The notes: a model not told the origin generated them from the letters alone. A DNA stretch of 64,000 bases from Neisseria arctica (GCF_022870905.1 NZ_CP091510.1:1-64000), one strand, 5' to 3'. Positions 24,663 to 40,078 are shown, counted from the first letter of the stretch. Made by a program: numbers and translations.

Positions 24663-27494
24663 ATGCAAAATACTAAAAATCAAACATGTCGATCAGGCAT
24701 TGATGCCAGACAAAACCCAACAAAAGACAAACCTCTTTCAGCCTACCCACAATCCCGTTCAGCCTGCCCCCGCTACCGCCTCACCAAACTCGGCGAGCAA
24801 ATGGCGCGGCTGCCCATTGATCCGAAAATCGCCCGTATTCTGTTGGCGGCGAAAAAACACGATTGTATGGCGGAAATACTGGTGATTGCGTCTGCTCTGT
24901 CGATTCAAGATCCGCGCGAGCGACCGCTCGAGGCGCGAGAAGCCGCCCAAAAAGCGCATGAACGCTTTACCGACAAGCAGTCCGATTTTCTGACCTACCT
25001 GAATATTTGGGACAGCTTCCAGCGCGAGCGTGATAAAGGTTTGTCGAATAAGCAATTGGTGCAATGGTGTCGTCAATACTTCCTCTCGCACCTGCGCATG
25101 CGCGAATGGCGCGAGCTGCACAAACAGTTGGCCGACATTGCCGTGGAAATGGGACTGGTGTCTAAGGAACAGGTTTTCAGGCAGCCTCCCGTACAAGAGC
25201 AATTAAGGCCGTCTGAAAGCAACGGCGATCAAGATTTATCGGCCAAACTGAAACAAAAACAATTGGATAAAAAGCAGCATCGCGCCCAAATCCGCTTCAC
25301 TAAAGAAGCGGGCTACGAACAAATCCACCGCGCCTTGCTGACGGGTCTGATCGCCAACGTCGGCATGAAGTCGCCCGACGGCCACGACTACACCGGCGCG
25401 CGCGGCAGCCGTTTCCACCTGTTTCCCGCCTCAGCCCTGTTCAAGTCCAAGCCCAAATGGGTGATGGCGGCGGAACTGACCGAAACCACCCGCCTTTACG
25501 CCCGCGATGTTGCCGCCATCCAGCCCGAATGGATCGAACAGGAAGCGCCGCATTTGGTGCGCTACCATTATTTTGAACCGCATTGGGAACAGAAACGCGG
25601 CGAAGTCGTTGCCAGTGAGCGTGTTACCCTCTATGGTCTGACCGTATTGCCGCGCCGCCCCATTGCCTACGGCAAAGTCGCCCCCGCCGAGGCGCGTGAA
25701 ATCTTTATCCGCGGTGCATTGGTGGCGCAAGAATGCGATTTGAAAAACGCGTTTTTCCGCCACAATCAGAAACTGATTGCTGAAATCATTGATTTGGAAA
25801 ATAAATCACGCAAGCAAGACGTATTGGTGGATGAAGAAGCCTTGTTTGATTTTTATCACCAAAGGTTGCCTGAAAGCGTGTACAAAGATGAAAGCGGGCA
25901 GTTTTACGGTACAACTAATACCGGGCCGTCTGAAAATGTTGCAAATCATCGTTTGGATAGCAAAGCTGATGAAGCGGCAGCAGCGGCCAATAAAGGCCGT
26001 CTGAAAACCTATCCTCTGGCCGACATCCGCACTTTCCAAAGCTGGTTGCAAACCGCCGAACGCGATCACCCGCGCCTGCTGTTCCTCACCCGCGAAGATC
26101 TGATGCAGCATGCCGCCGCCCATATTACCGAAGAGCAATTCCCGCACCATTGGCAAACGGCAGACGGCAAATTCAAACTCAGCTACCGCTTTGAGCCGAA
26201 CCACCCGCTCGACGGCGTGACCCTCAGCCTGCCGCTGACCGTACTCAACCGCATCCACGCACCCGCCCTCGAATGGCTGGTGCCCGGTATGTTGCGCGAA
26301 AAACTGCAATTGCTGATTAAAGCCCTGCCCAAACAAATCCGCCGTATTTGCGTGCCCGTGCCCGATTTCATTACCCGATTTTTGGAAAGCAACCCCAACC
26401 GCCAAGAGCCGATTATTCCCCAACTGGCGCAATTTATCGCCAAAACCGCCGGCGACATGCGCCTGCTCGAACACATCGACCAAGACCAATGGCGCGATTT
26501 CCCGCTACCAGAGCATTGCTACTTCAACCTGCGCGTGATTGACGACGGCGGGCAAGAGTTGGCTGGTGGGCGCAACCTGGCCAAACTGCAACAAGAACTG
26601 GGGCAAGCCGCCGCCGTTACCTTCCGCGACAATACCCAAGAATTCGAGCGCGACAACGTAACGCAATGGGACATCGGCACCCTACCCGAAACCATCAAAT
26701 TCGCCCGTGGCAAGCAGCAGCTCACCGGTTACCTCGGCTTGCAAAAAGAGAAAAACGGCAACATCGCCCTACGCTTGTTCGACACCGCCGAAGCTGCCGC
26801 CCAAGCACACCGCCACGGCGTGATTGCCCTGATGCAGCTTCAGCTCAAAGAGCACATGAAAGACCTCAACAAAGGCATTACCGGCTTCACCCAAGCCGCC
26901 ATGCTGCTCAAACACATTCCCGCCGATACCTTGCGCGACGACCTCACCGCCGCCATCTGCGACCGCGCCTTTATCGGCGAAGACGAACCGCCGCGCAGCG
27001 AAAAAGCCTTTAAAGAACAAATCAAACGCGCGCGCAGCCGACTGCCCGCCGTCAAAGAAGCCGTCAGCCGCTACCTGCCAGAAACCGCCGCCGCCTACGC
27101 CGAACTCAACGGCAAACTGGGCAAACACCCGCTTACCCCGCTGCTACGTCAACGCATACAAACCCTGCTGTCTGCCGGTTTTGCCCAACGCACACCTTGG
27201 AGCCAATGGCCGCGCCTGCCCGTCTACCTCAAAGCCATGACCTTGCGTATGGAAAAATACAGTAGCAACCCCGCCCGCGACCAAGCGCGCGAAGCCGAAA
27301 TTCAGGAATTGGAACAGATGTGGCAGGAAAAAACGGATATGTTGATCAAACAAGGCCAACCCGTTTCAGACGGCCTGATGATGTTCAGATGGCAGATTGA
27401 AGAATTGCGTGTATCATTGTTTGCACAGGAGTTGAAAACGCCATATCCGGTGTCGGTGAAGCGGTTGTTAAAGGAGTGGAGCCTTTATAATTAA
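24663..27494 (+). CDS. hrpA: ATP-dependent RNA helicase HrpA, C-terminal part (gene split)
   Basis: Continuation of the hrpA gene interrupted at 22666. From about 24774 the frame reads YRLTKLGEQMARLPIDPKIARILLAAKKHDC and ALSIQDPRERPLEA, the winged-helix/ratchet region of DEAH helicases, then the OB-fold part and the long HrpA-specific C-terminal domain. The first 37 codons are not HrpA-like and the ATG at 24663 has no ribosome-binding site, so expression is doubtful; ATG 24801 is an internal option. Three uptake sequences (near 25206, 25923 and 25995) and one reversed (near 27365) are read through as coding. GC content is clearly higher than in the genes on either side. Confidence 0.85.
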   Translation: MQNTKNQTCRSGIDARQNPTKDKPLSAYPQSRSACPRYRLTKLGEQMARLPIDPKIARILLAAKKHDCMAEILVIASALSIQDPRERPLEAREAAQKAHERFTDKQSDFLTYLNIWDSFQRERDKGLSNKQLVQWCRQYFLSHLRMREWRELHKQLADIAVEMGLVSKEQVFRQPPVQEQLRPSESNGDQDLSAKLKQKQLDKKQHRAQIRFTKEAGYEQIHRALLTGLIANVGMKSPDGHDYTGARGSRFHLFPASALFKSKPKWVMAAELTETTRLYARDVAAIQPEWIEQEAPHLVRYHYFEPHWEQKRGEVVASERVTLYGLTVLPRRPIAYGKVAPAEAREIFIRGALVAQECDLKNAFFRHNQKLIAEIIDLENKSRKQDVLVDEEALFDFYHQRLPESVYKDESGQFYGTTNTGPSENVANHRLDSKADEAAAAANKGRLKTYPLADIRTFQSWLQTAERDHPRLLFLTREDLMQHAAAHITEEQFPHHWQTADGKFKLSYRFEPNHPLDGVTLSLPLTVLNRIHAPALEWLVPGMLREKLQLLIKALPKQIRRICVPVPDFITRFLESNPNRQEPIIPQLAQFIAKTAGDMRLLEHIDQDQWRDFPLPEHCYFNLRVIDDGGQELAGGRNLAKLQQELGQAAAVTFRDNTQEFERDNVTQWDIGTLPETIKFARGKQQLTGYLGLQKEKNGNIALRLFDTAEAAAQAHRHGVIALMQLQLKEHMKDLNKGITGFTQAAMLLKHIPADTLRDDLTAAICDRAFIGEDEPPRSEKAFKEQIKRARSRLPAVKEAVSRYLPETAAAYAELNGKLGKHPLTPLLRQRIQTLLSAGFAQRTPWSQWPRLPVYLKAMTLRMEKYSSNPARDQAREAEIQELEQMWQEKTDMLIKQGQPVSDGLMMFRWQIEELRVSLFAQELKTPYPVSVKRLLKEWSLYN

Positions 27495-27541
27495 GGCAAC
27501 ATATTTCATTTACATATTTAAAAATTTTATTTGAGACAGAT

Positions 27542-28786
27542 ATGACTAGCTATATTCCTATGGATGATTCTACTTTTGAAAATGATGAGAAATTAGAACA
27601 TGAAGATTTATTTCCAACAGAAAATTTTAAATTAACTACTACTCCCAATGATTTTAATGTTTCAACCATTATTTCTTTTCTTGATTCAGGGGTCTTCAAA
27701 ATACCAAATTTTCAAAGAAATTATGTATGGGATATAAATAAAGCTTCTAGAATAATTGAATCTCTACTCATTGGACTACCAGTTCCTCAGATGTTTTTAT
27801 ATGAGAAGTCTAGAAATGAATTTTATGTTATTGATGGACAACAGCGATTGATGTCAATTTATTTTTTTATTAAAGGACGATTCCCTAAAGATAATGTGAG
27901 AGCATTGTTGAAACAAGAAACTGATAAAAAATTTTTTATTGATGAGGAATTTCTTGCTAAAGATGAATATTTTTCAAACTTCTCTCTAAGATTAGACTCA
28001 AAAACTAACCCTCAGAAAAATAAATTTCATAATTTAAAATATCAAACCTTAGATAATATGGATAAAGTTACTCTTGATTTATCAACTATTCGTAATATGA
28101 TAATTAGACCTACTATTGATAGTGATGAAAATTCTCAAGCAATGTTTGAAATTTTTAACCGTTTAAATAGCGGCGGCATGAATTTGAATCATCAAGAAAT
28201 ACGAATGTCTCTCTATAATTGTGAGTTTATTCAAAGCCTTCAGAAACTAAATAAAAATAGTATTTGGCGAAATCTACTTAACAAAACTACACCTGATTTA
28301 AGATTAAAAGATATAGAAACAATACTCCGATTTTATGCAATGTTGTTAGCAGGCAATCAAACTTGGAAGCCTGAGCAAAAAGAAATCAAAGTGGAATATT
28401 CTAATTCTATTCTTGCATTCTTAAATAATTTTGCCAATGCCGCTAAATTTTTAGATGAAGATGATATCAGTTTCCTATCAGATTTATGGGATAAATTCAT
28501 GCAAGAATGTACAGAATATAGTTCTTCTGATTTTAATTTTTCGAATGAAGAAAATACTAAGATTAGTATTACTTTTTTTGAAGCCACTTTCTATGCTATA
28601 TGTCATGATGCGTATATAAATAAAAATATTGATTTAATTGTAATCCCTAAGGGATTACTGGCAGCTTTAAAAAATGATGAGAAATTTAAACAAGCATCTA
28701 CAGGGAAAACCTCCTCAAAAACAAATGTTACTGACAGATTAAATCGGGCATATGAGTTATATACAGAGTACAAAAGCGTAGATTAA
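27542..28786 (+). CDS. DUF262-domain protein (GmrSD/ParB-like nuclease fold), putative defence
   Basis: DUF262 proteins share a ParB-like nucleotide-binding or nuclease fold and occur in the type IV restriction enzyme GmrSD and other phage-defence systems. The 414-residue product shows the family signatures IPNFQRNYVW (54-63), IESLLIGLPVPQMFLYE (72-88), VIDGQQRLMSI (96-106, DGQQR active-site motif) and FEIFNRLNSGGMNLNHQEIR (202-221). DUF1524 (HNH), present in GmrSD, is not seen. The gene is strongly AT-rich compared with hrpA before it. It is followed after 13 bp by a HEPN-motif gene, so the two form an operon. Confidence 0.85.
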   Translation: MTSYIPMDDSTFENDEKLEHEDLFPTENFKLTTTPNDFNVSTIISFLDSGVFKIPNFQRNYVWDINKASRIIESLLIGLPVPQMFLYEKSRNEFYVIDGQQRLMSIYFFIKGRFPKDNVRALLKQETDKKFFIDEEFLAKDEYFSNFSLRLDSKTNPQKNKFHNLKYQTLDNMDKVTLDLSTIRNMIIRPTIDSDENSQAMFEIFNRLNSGGMNLNHQEIRMSLYNCEFIQSLQKLNKNSIWRNLLNKTTPDLRLKDIETILRFYAMLLAGNQTWKPEQKEIKVEYSNSILAFLNNFANAAKFLDEDDISFLSDLWDKFMQECTEYSSSDFNFSNEENTKISITFFEATFYAICHDAYINKNIDLIVIPKGLLAALKNDEKFKQASTGKTSSKTNVTDRLNRAYELYTEYKSVD

Positions 28787-28799
28787 GGCTCTATCAAGA

Positions 28800-29384
28800 A
28801 TGAAAACCTCTCTCCATTTTAGGCATGTTGAAGAAATTTACTCTAACTACAGAAAAGATGAAGATTTATTAAATAAACTACTTCCTGACAATCCAGACTT
28901 AGCTTCTTTTATTAGTGATTATAGGCTTCTTTTTGGAAAAAATCTTATTGTTTTATGTGCTAATTTTTTTGAGCTATACACTTTAGATTATCTTCCCAAT
29001 TTTTTAGCTAAAAATGATGAATTGCTTTGTAACTTTATAAAAAAGCAGGCATTAGATAGGGAATATCATAAATTGTTTGATTGGAAAGTCAGTAATGCAA
29101 ATAAATTTCTTAGGCTATTTGGTGATAATTTCAAAGAAAAAATCGAAGAAGAAATAAAAAATGATTTACAATTAATGGATAAGCAAAACCAATTTATGAA
29201 ACTTGGTAAATTAAGAAATGACTTAGTTCATGAAGGTTTTAAATCTGAAATAGTAACAGGAATGACGATTGATGAAATTTGGGCAATGTTTAATTCATCA
29301 TGTGATTTTTATGAATTCATTTTAAAGAGTCTTGAAATGGAGAGAGAGGAATATTTCAATGATTTCATGGAAGACGAAGAATAA
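28800..29384 (+). CDS. HEPN-type protein partner of the DUF262 gene
   Basis: A mostly helical 194-residue protein with the HEPN nuclease motif R-x4-H: R139 N D L V H144 in KLGKLRNDLVHEGF. It resembles the MAE_28990/MAE_18760 group of HEPN proteins, which is known to neighbour DUF262 genes. HEPN proteins with this motif are often RNases of toxin or abortive-infection systems; activity here is inferred. It begins 13 bp after the DUF262 stop, shares its AT-rich composition and ends before an uptake-sequence terminator. It has no signal peptide, so it is cytoplasmic. Confidence 0.75.
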   Translation: MKTSLHFRHVEEIYSNYRKDEDLLNKLLPDNPDLASFISDYRLLFGKNLIVLCANFFELYTLDYLPNFLAKNDELLCNFIKKQALDREYHKLFDWKVSNANKFLRLFGDNFKEKIEEEIKNDLQLMDKQNQFMKLGKLRNDLVHEGFKSEIVTGMTIDEIWAMFNSSCDFYEFILKSLEMEREEYFNDFMEDEE

Positions 29385-29483
29385 GTAGCCTCTAAAACTA
29401 TGTCAGAAATTTCAATATTCTCATTTTCATATTGTTATTCGCTATTGATTAATAAATGCTGGTTATTTGGTTGTTCATCAAAG

Positions 29484-29520
29484 ATGCCGTCTGAAAACTC
29501 AACTTTCAGACGGCATTTTT
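29484..29520. terminator. Inverted uptake-sequence terminator between the HEPN gene and murA
   Basis: 13-bp arms ATGCCGTCTGAAA and complement, 7-nt loop, then TTTT. It lies between convergent genes and marks the right end of the AT-rich accessory module. Confidence 0.85.
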
Positions 29521-29552
29521 AAAATAATAAATATCAATCACTCAAACCCAAA

Positions 29553-30830
<1,278 letters not shown>

Positions 30831-30989
30831 TCAAACGGTTTACAGCAGGCAGTTGCGTCTCGCTCGTTTGGAGCAATACTTTGCCGTGCTATAAACATGA
30901 ATGGGTTGTGAAACCTGAAATTATAGGGGATTTTTATCGGTTTGAGTTTGTGTATTTGGGTAAATTTTAGAACAGTGCGTATCCGGTTT

Positions 30990-31001
30990 TTCAGACGGCA
31001 T
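30990..31001 (-). repeat. DNA uptake sequence (AT form)
   Basis: Single ATGCCGTCTGAA on the minus strand in the murA-mutS gap. Confidence 0.9.
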
Positions 31002-31038
31002 AGTATGGTTGTGATGTACCGATTATTTTCATTATGGC

Positions 31039-31050
31039 AGGCCGTCTGAA
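31039..31050 (+). repeat. DNA uptake sequence (AG form)
   Basis: Single AGGCCGTCTGAA in the murA-mutS gap. Confidence 0.9.
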
Positions 31051-31164
31051 AAGGCTTTAAGGTAAACCGTGGGGTTTGAGTATTGTTATGAACGAAAGGT
31101 ATTAGGCGGATTATGCGGTATATGGGTTTAAATATATTGGATTGGGTTGTTTTGCCACCAGGCT

Positions 31165-31176
31165 TCAGACGGCCTT
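31165..31176 (-). repeat. DNA uptake sequence (AG form)
   Basis: Single AGGCCGTCTGAA on the minus strand in the murA-mutS gap. Confidence 0.9.
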
Positions 31177-31207
31177 GGGTTGGGAAAACTATATAGTATC
31201 GGCAAAT

Positions 31208-31236
31208 AAAAAGCCGCCTGATCAAAGGCGGCTTTT
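31208..31236 (-). terminator. Terminator of mutS
   Basis: AAAAGCCGCC, 8-nt loop, GGCGGCTTTTT on the minus strand, 10-bp stem with T5 tail, 13 bp past the mutS stop. Confidence 0.85.
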
Positions 31237-31248
31237 GCGGGTTACAGT

Positions 31249-33837
31249 TTAATCGTTGGGGTTGGCGGATAGGCTTTTCAGGCGGTAGAGGGCGGCTAAG
31301 GCTTCGCGCGGTGATAAATCATCGGGTTGTATTTCTGCCAGCGCGGCAAGTAGGGCTTCGTTTTCCGCAGGTATGGGTGTTGCCGCTGTTGGCGGAATTT
31401 CTTCTTCAGTGTCTTCAGACGGCCATGCGTTGAAAATATCCATTTGTTTTTGATGGGCGGCGGCTTGGCTTTCCAGTTCGCCCAAGTGTTTTTGGGCGGC
31501 TTTTAAGGCGCGTGCGGGTAAGCCGGCGAGTTTGGCAACGGCAATACCGTAGCTTTTGCTGGCTGGGCCGGGTTCGATATGATGTAGGAAAACGATGTCT
31601 TGCCCTTCTTCGAGTGCGGCCAAATGCATATTGATGGCGGCAGGGTAGGCTTCGGGCAGGCGTGTCAGCTCGAAATAATGGGTGGCGAATAGGCTGAATG
31701 ATTTGTTTTTCTGCACAAGATGCTCGGCAATCGCATGGGCCAGTGCCAAGCCGTCGAAGGTGGAGGTGCCGCGGCCTACTTCGTCCATTAATACTAAAGA
31801 TTGTTCGGTTGCATGATGGAGGATGTAGGCGGTTTCGCTCATCTCAACCATGAAGGTGGAGCGGTTGCCTGCTAAGTCGTCACTGGCGCCGATGCGGGTG
31901 AAAATTTGGTCGATAGGGCCGAGTTTTGCCAAGCGTGCGGGAACAAAACTGCCGGTGTGCGCCAACAGGGTAATTAGTGCTACTTGCCGCATATAGGTAG
32001 ATTTACCGCCCATATTGGGGCCGGTAAGCAGCATCAGGCGGTGGCGGTGGTCGAGTGCGGTATGGTTGGCGGTGAAATGGCGTACCTGTTGCTCGACAAC
32101 GGGATGCCGCCCTTCTTCGATTTCGATAACGGGGTAATCTGCAAATTCGGGGGCGGTGTAGCCGCGGGTGGCGGCATGGTGTGCGAAAGTAGCCAACACA
32201 TCTAGGGTAGCGGCGGCTTTGGCGGCGGTTTGCAGGATTTGCAGATGGCCTTGCAGTTCTTTTAATAAGCTTTCAAACAGTTGTTTTTCCAGCGCCAGCG
32301 CGTTGTCTTGGGCGGCTAGAACTTTGTCTTCGAAAGTTTTCAGCTCAGGCGTGATGAAGCGTTCGGCGTTTTTCAGGGTTTGTCGCCGTTGGTAGTCGGC
32401 GGGTGCTTGTTCGGCTTGAACTTTTGATAGCTCGATATAAAAGCCGTGTACGCGGTTAAACTCGACTTTTAAAGTAGAAAGCCCTGTGCGCTCGCGTTCC
32501 CGGGCTTCGAGTGCCAGTAAAAATTCGTCTCCGTGATGTTGGATATGGCGCAGTTCGTCCAGTTCGGCATGATAGCCGTGGTTAATAACCCCGCCGTCTC
32601 GCAGCCATACTGAAGGCTCCGGCAAAATCGCGGCTTTGAGGCGTTCGGCCACAGGCAAAGCAGCGGGAAAAACCTCTTGCAGCGTATGAAGCAGGTTTGA
32701 GGAGTTTTTTGGCAGCGAAATATCGTTGACTAGAATAAACAGGCTGTCGCGCAGGGCTGCTAAATCGCGTGGCCGGGCATTACCGACGGCAATACGGGCG
32801 GCGATCCGTTCGATATCGGCCAGATTTTTCAGACGGCCTTGCAGGTTTTCATAATGATTTTGTAATTCGGCAACCGCTTCTTGGCGGGCTCGGATATGAG
32901 CGCGGTTTCTCAGCGGGTGATGCAGCCATAAAGCCAGCAGTCGGCTGCCCATATGGGTGGCGCAGCTGTCTAAGGCCGAAAATAAAGTCGGTGCTTTATG
33001 CCCGCTGAGTGTTTGGGTGATTTCCAGATTGCGGCGGGTTGCGGCATCCATACCGATATATTCGCTATCGGTTTCCAGTGATAAAGTGTCCAGATGTTGG
33101 GGCAAATGGCTTTGGGTGAGCTGGATATAGTTCAGCAGGGCACCTGCCGCGCCGATGGCTGCAGGATGTTCGGTTAGACTCAGGCCGAAGCCGCGTAAAT
33201 CTTGGCTGCCGAAATAGCGTTGTAATAATTCGGCACCACTGTCGGCAGCAAACTGCCAGGCGTGGAGGCGGGTAATGTTGTCGGCGACAATGGAGGGGGA
33301 GGGTTTTTGATCGGCCAATAGAATTTCTGCCGCCGATAAACGAGCCAGTTCGTTGGGTAGTTTATCGGTGGTAGTCAATTTAGCTTTGAATTCTCCGCTT
33401 TGTAAGGAAGCCCAAGCTAGGCCGATTTGTTTTTTGTCGGCGCAAACCGCCACGATACGGTTGGTTTCCTTGTCTTCTAATAAGGCGCTGTCGGTGAGTG
33501 TGCCGGGGGTAACAATACGGACTACTTTGCGTTCTACCGGCCCTTTGGTCGCACCTACTTCGCCTACTTGCTCGCAAATGGCAACGCTTTTGCCAAGCTT
33601 CACCAAGCGGGCAAGGTATTGTTCTGCTGCATGGTAAGGAACGCCCGCCATCTTGATTGGCTCGCCGTCTATTTGCCCGCGGGTGGTCAGCGTAATATCT
33701 AAAAGTTTGGCTGCTTCTACCGCATCATCAAAAAAAAGTTCGTAGAAGTCACCCATACGGTAAAAAACCAATTTGTCTTGATGGTCGGCTTTTATACCGA
33801 GATATTGCTGCATCATCGGTGAAACGGGTTTGCTCAT
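31249..33837 (-). CDS. mutS: DNA mismatch repair protein MutS
   Basis: Recognises mismatches and recruits MutL. From ATG 33837 the product is 862 residues. The N-terminal mismatch-reading motif is in [16 protein letters not shown] (the Phe-x-Glu of GDFYEL). The ATPase has Walker [15 protein letters not shown], followed by [18 protein letters not shown] and [20 protein letters not shown] (Walker B). The C-terminus YRLKSLSAN is a typical dimer-helix end. Eight extra codons up to 33861 are possible, but AAGG before 33837 supports the shorter form. Uptake sequences fall inside the gene near 31414 and 32829. Confidence 0.97.
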   Translation of the reverse strand: MSKPVSPMMQQYLGIKADHQDKLVFYRMGDFYELFFDDAVEAAKLLDITLTTRGQIDGEPIKMAGVPYHAAEQYLARLVKLGKSVAICEQVGEVGATKGPVERKVVRIVTPGTLTDSALLEDKETNRIVAVCADKKQIGLAWASLQSGEFKAKLTTTDKLPNELARLSAAEILLADQKPSPSIVADNITRLHAWQFAADSGAELLQRYFGSQDLRGFGLSLTEHPAAIGAAGALLNYIQLTQSHLPQHLDTLSLETDSEYIGMDAATRRNLEITQTLSGHKAPTLFSALDSCATHMGSRLLALWLHHPLRNRAHIRARQEAVAELQNHYENLQGRLKNLADIERIAARIAVGNARPRDLAALRDSLFILVNDISLPKNSSNLLHTLQEVFPAALPVAERLKAAILPEPSVWLRDGGVINHGYHAELDELRHIQHHGDEFLLALEARERERTGLSTLKVEFNRVHGFYIELSKVQAEQAPADYQRRQTLKNAERFITPELKTFEDKVLAAQDNALALEKQLFESLLKELQGHLQILQTAAKAAATLDVLATFAHHAATRGYTAPEFADYPVIEIEEGRHPVVEQQVRHFTANHTALDHRHRLMLLTGPNMGGKSTYMRQVALITLLAHTGSFVPARLAKLGPIDQIFTRIGASDDLAGNRSTFMVEMSETAYILHHATEQSLVLMDEVGRGTSTFDGLALAHAIAEHLVQKNKSFSLFATHYFELTRLPEAYPAAINMHLAALEEGQDIVFLHHIEPGPASKSYGIAVAKLAGLPARALKAAQKHLGELESQAAAHQKQMDIFNAWPSEDTEEEIPPTAATPIPAENEALLAALAEIQPDDLSPREALAALYRLKSLSANPND

Positions 33838-33899
33838 TACACAGGCCTTACTAAGAAACATATCAGTCTGCTATTGTAGCAAAGGCTTATACGAGTTGG

Positions 33900-33909
33900 G
33901 CCGTCTGAA
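33900..33909 (+). repeat. DNA uptake sequence (10-mer core)
   Basis: GCCGTCTGAA preceded by GG, 62 bp upstream of mutS. Confidence 0.85.
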
Positions 33910-34328
33910 AACAATTCATCTGTTAAGTTTGTTTAGATGCGTTCTATCAAGATGCACATTAAAAAATAAAAAAATAAACGCAATGCAGTAAAGCGTCGTA
34001 GGCAAGCTTGTATCATGCGAATAAAGTTTACTAGTTGGTGTCGCGCGATTATTTGATTATTTCGGGAGTTTGCGAAATTAAGAAGATTGAATGCTTTTGT
34101 AGTGTTTGCTGTTGGATATGTACTGTTTTGTCTATTTTTAGTTATAAAAAATTCTGTTGTAAAACAGATGGGTGCAATTTTTTCTGGGGGATTTTTTGTT
34201 TTGGGGGTTGACGGATTTTGTTTGGGTTGTGTATAGTTCGGTTCTTCGCTGCTGAGGCGGTGAATAAAACTGACTGTAGATTGTACCACGGTTGGGATTT
34301 TGAGTAAACGGATTGGTTGCTTTTAGTC

Positions 34329-34358
34329 TTGACAGATAAAATTTTGGTGGTTTATAAT
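34329..34358 (+). promoter_or_regulatory. Promoter of the rRNA operon
   Basis: Exact -35 TTGACA (34329-34334) and exact -10 TATAAT (34353-34358) with an 18-bp spacer, about 140 bp before 16S and directly followed by boxA. Start of transcription expected near 34365. Confidence 0.85.
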
Positions 34359-34366
34359 TTCGGTCT

Positions 34367-34419
34367 TGCTCTTTAACAAACAGATTACCGATAAGTGTGA
34401 GTGCCTTGGGCCTCACACT
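34367..34419 (+). promoter_or_regulatory. rRNA antitermination leader (boxA and hairpin)
   Basis: TGCTCTTTAACA (34367-34378) equals the enterobacterial rrn boxA. A perfect 8-bp hairpin AGTGTGAG/CTCACACT (34394-34401 with 34412-34419) follows. The Nus-factor role is established for boxA and inferred here. Confidence 0.75.
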
Positions 34420-34500
34420 GCGACAAAAACAGACAAGATGTAGATTATCTACGCTTTGTCAGTTTCTTTGAAGCAGACCAGAAGTTAAAAAGTTAGAGAT

Positions 34501-36045
<1,545 letters not shown>

Positions 36046-36123
36046 GAGAAGAAGAGGTTTAAGGCATTCACACTTATCGGTAAGCTGTGGAATTAGAGAT
36101 GCAAAGGAAGTAAACAAGGCCTT

Positions 36124-36200
<77 letters not shown>

Positions 36201-36264
36201 AACGCATGAAGCAGAAGAGTCCGGTAGCGGATTTGGAAAGCGAAGGGCCAGGATACCCGATACT

Positions 36265-36340
36265 GGGGGCATAGCTCAGTTGGTAGAGCACCTGCTTTGC
36301 AAGCAGGGGGTCATCGGTTCGATCCCGTTTGCCTCCACCA
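36265..36340 (+). tRNA. tRNA-Ala (TGC)
   Basis: 76 nt including CCA; acceptor GGGGGCA pairs with TGCCTCC; anticodon loop TTTGCAA, anticodon TGC; T arm GGTTCGATCC. Confidence 0.98.
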
Positions 36341-36376
36341 TACTTTGCAAATCAAAGCGAAAGAAAGTTGAAGTGA

Positions 36377-36401
36377 AGAAGCGCGAAAAAGCTTCTTTTT
36401 A
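36377..36401 (+). terminator. Terminator-like hairpin inside the rRNA spacer
   Basis: AAGAAGC and GCTTCTT pair around 8 nt, followed by TTT. Its strength is modest, and antitermination would normally override it. Confidence 0.35.
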
Positions 36402-36403
36402 GT

Positions 36404-36431
36404 TGACTTTCAGAAGTTGGCTGTTATAATG
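36404..36431 (+). promoter_or_regulatory. Consensus-like promoter inside the rRNA spacer
   Basis: TTGACT (36404-36409), 16-bp spacer, exact TATAAT (36426-36431). Transcription from here would give 23S-5S without 16S. Confidence 0.5.
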
Positions 36432-36807
36432 GCCAGCTCATTTTGATTTGCGAAGTAAGCCAGCGGCTGGCATATGTTGTATTGCATATGTAAGAAGTTG
36501 CTTGGAAAGCGCATCGATCTTTAACAAATTGGAAAGCCGAAATCAACAAACAAAGACAATGTTGGTCGGATTGGGAAAGAAGCGGTTGCAACTGCTTTTT
36601 TTCAAACTTTAAAGAAAAGCCTTGCTGAGTATTTAATAAGCAATTCGATCACAGTATTTGGGTGATGATTGTATCAACCGGTCCTGAAAAACAAAAGGCA
36701 GGATCGGTACACAACAAGCAGTAAGCTTTATCAAAGTAAGTGCCTTAAGCCGGATTGCCTAGTCAACGGGATGAAGGCGAAGTCAAAAAGGTTCTTGAAA
36801 TGATAGA

Positions 36808-39696
<2,889 letters not shown>

Positions 39697-39830
39697 TATC
39701 ATTTGAAGGGCTTTGCCCGAAATGAAAAAGCTTATGTAAGTCTTGATTATAAAGATACCATCACCGTTGATTAAATAATAAATAAGTGGAATAAACCTTC
39801 CATAACGGCTTTATCAATTTGACAGTTTAA

Positions 39831-39944
39831 GTCTGGCGGCCATAGCGAGTTGGTCCCACGCCTTCCCATCCCGAACAGGACCGTGAAACGACTCAGCGCC
39901 GATGATAGTGTGGATTCCCATGTGAAAGTAGGTCACTGCCAGAC
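39831..39944 (+). rRNA. 5S ribosomal RNA
   Basis: About 114 nt from GTCTGGCGGCCATAGCGAG to CACTGCCAGAC; the termini pair (GTCTGGC/GCCAGAC). The loop region CCCATCCCGAACAGG is typical of 5S. Confidence 0.96.
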
Positions 39945-39954
39945 ACCCATTCCT

Positions 39955-39981
39955 AAAAGCCCCGGTAAAGCCGGGGCTTTT
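39955..39981 (+). terminator. Terminator of the rRNA operon
   Basis: AAAAGCCCCGG, 5-nt loop, CCGGGGCTTTT: 11-bp GC-rich stem with T4, 11 bp after 5S. Confidence 0.92.
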
Positions 39982-40040
39982 AATTTGCTTCTTGAAAAGC
40001 AAACTAACAAGTAAACAAACTAAAAAATACTGATTTCTAA

Positions 40041-40078
40041 AAACAGCCGTACAATCTATGGGGATTGTACGGCTGTTT
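40041..40078 (-). terminator. Terminator of thiB
   Basis: 16-bp perfect stem AAACAGCCGTACAATC with a 6-nt loop. On the minus strand it ends in TTTTT, 30 bp past the thiB stop, and it may back up the rRNA terminator from the other side. Confidence 0.85.

Larger units (their letters stand above)
33838..34500. other. Gap from mutS to 16S rRNA: uptake sequence, rRNA promoter and leader
   Basis: Contains an uptake core (33900-33909), about 400 bp of AT-rich sequence, a consensus promoter (34329-34358), a boxA (34367-34378) and a leader hairpin (34394-34419). Open frames seen here on the minus strand have no family features and I do not call them. Confidence 0.7.
36341..36807. other. rRNA spacer between tRNA-Ala and 23S
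   Basis: 467 bp without a gene. It contains a terminator-like hairpin followed by a consensus promoter (36377-36431), a boxA-like GATCTTTAACA (36516-36526), and the left strand of the 23S processing stem: 36798-36813 is exactly complementary to 39689-39704 (16 bp), the expected RNase III substrate. Confidence 0.7.

Noticed and set aside
25806..26489. Long antisense open frame inside the C-terminal hrpA part
   Set aside because: A shadow of GC-rich hrpA codons; no motif and no ribosome-binding site.
33933..34416. Two overlapping minus-strand open frames before the rRNA operon
   Set aside because: Low-complexity translation, overlap with the rRNA promoter and leader, no start signal.
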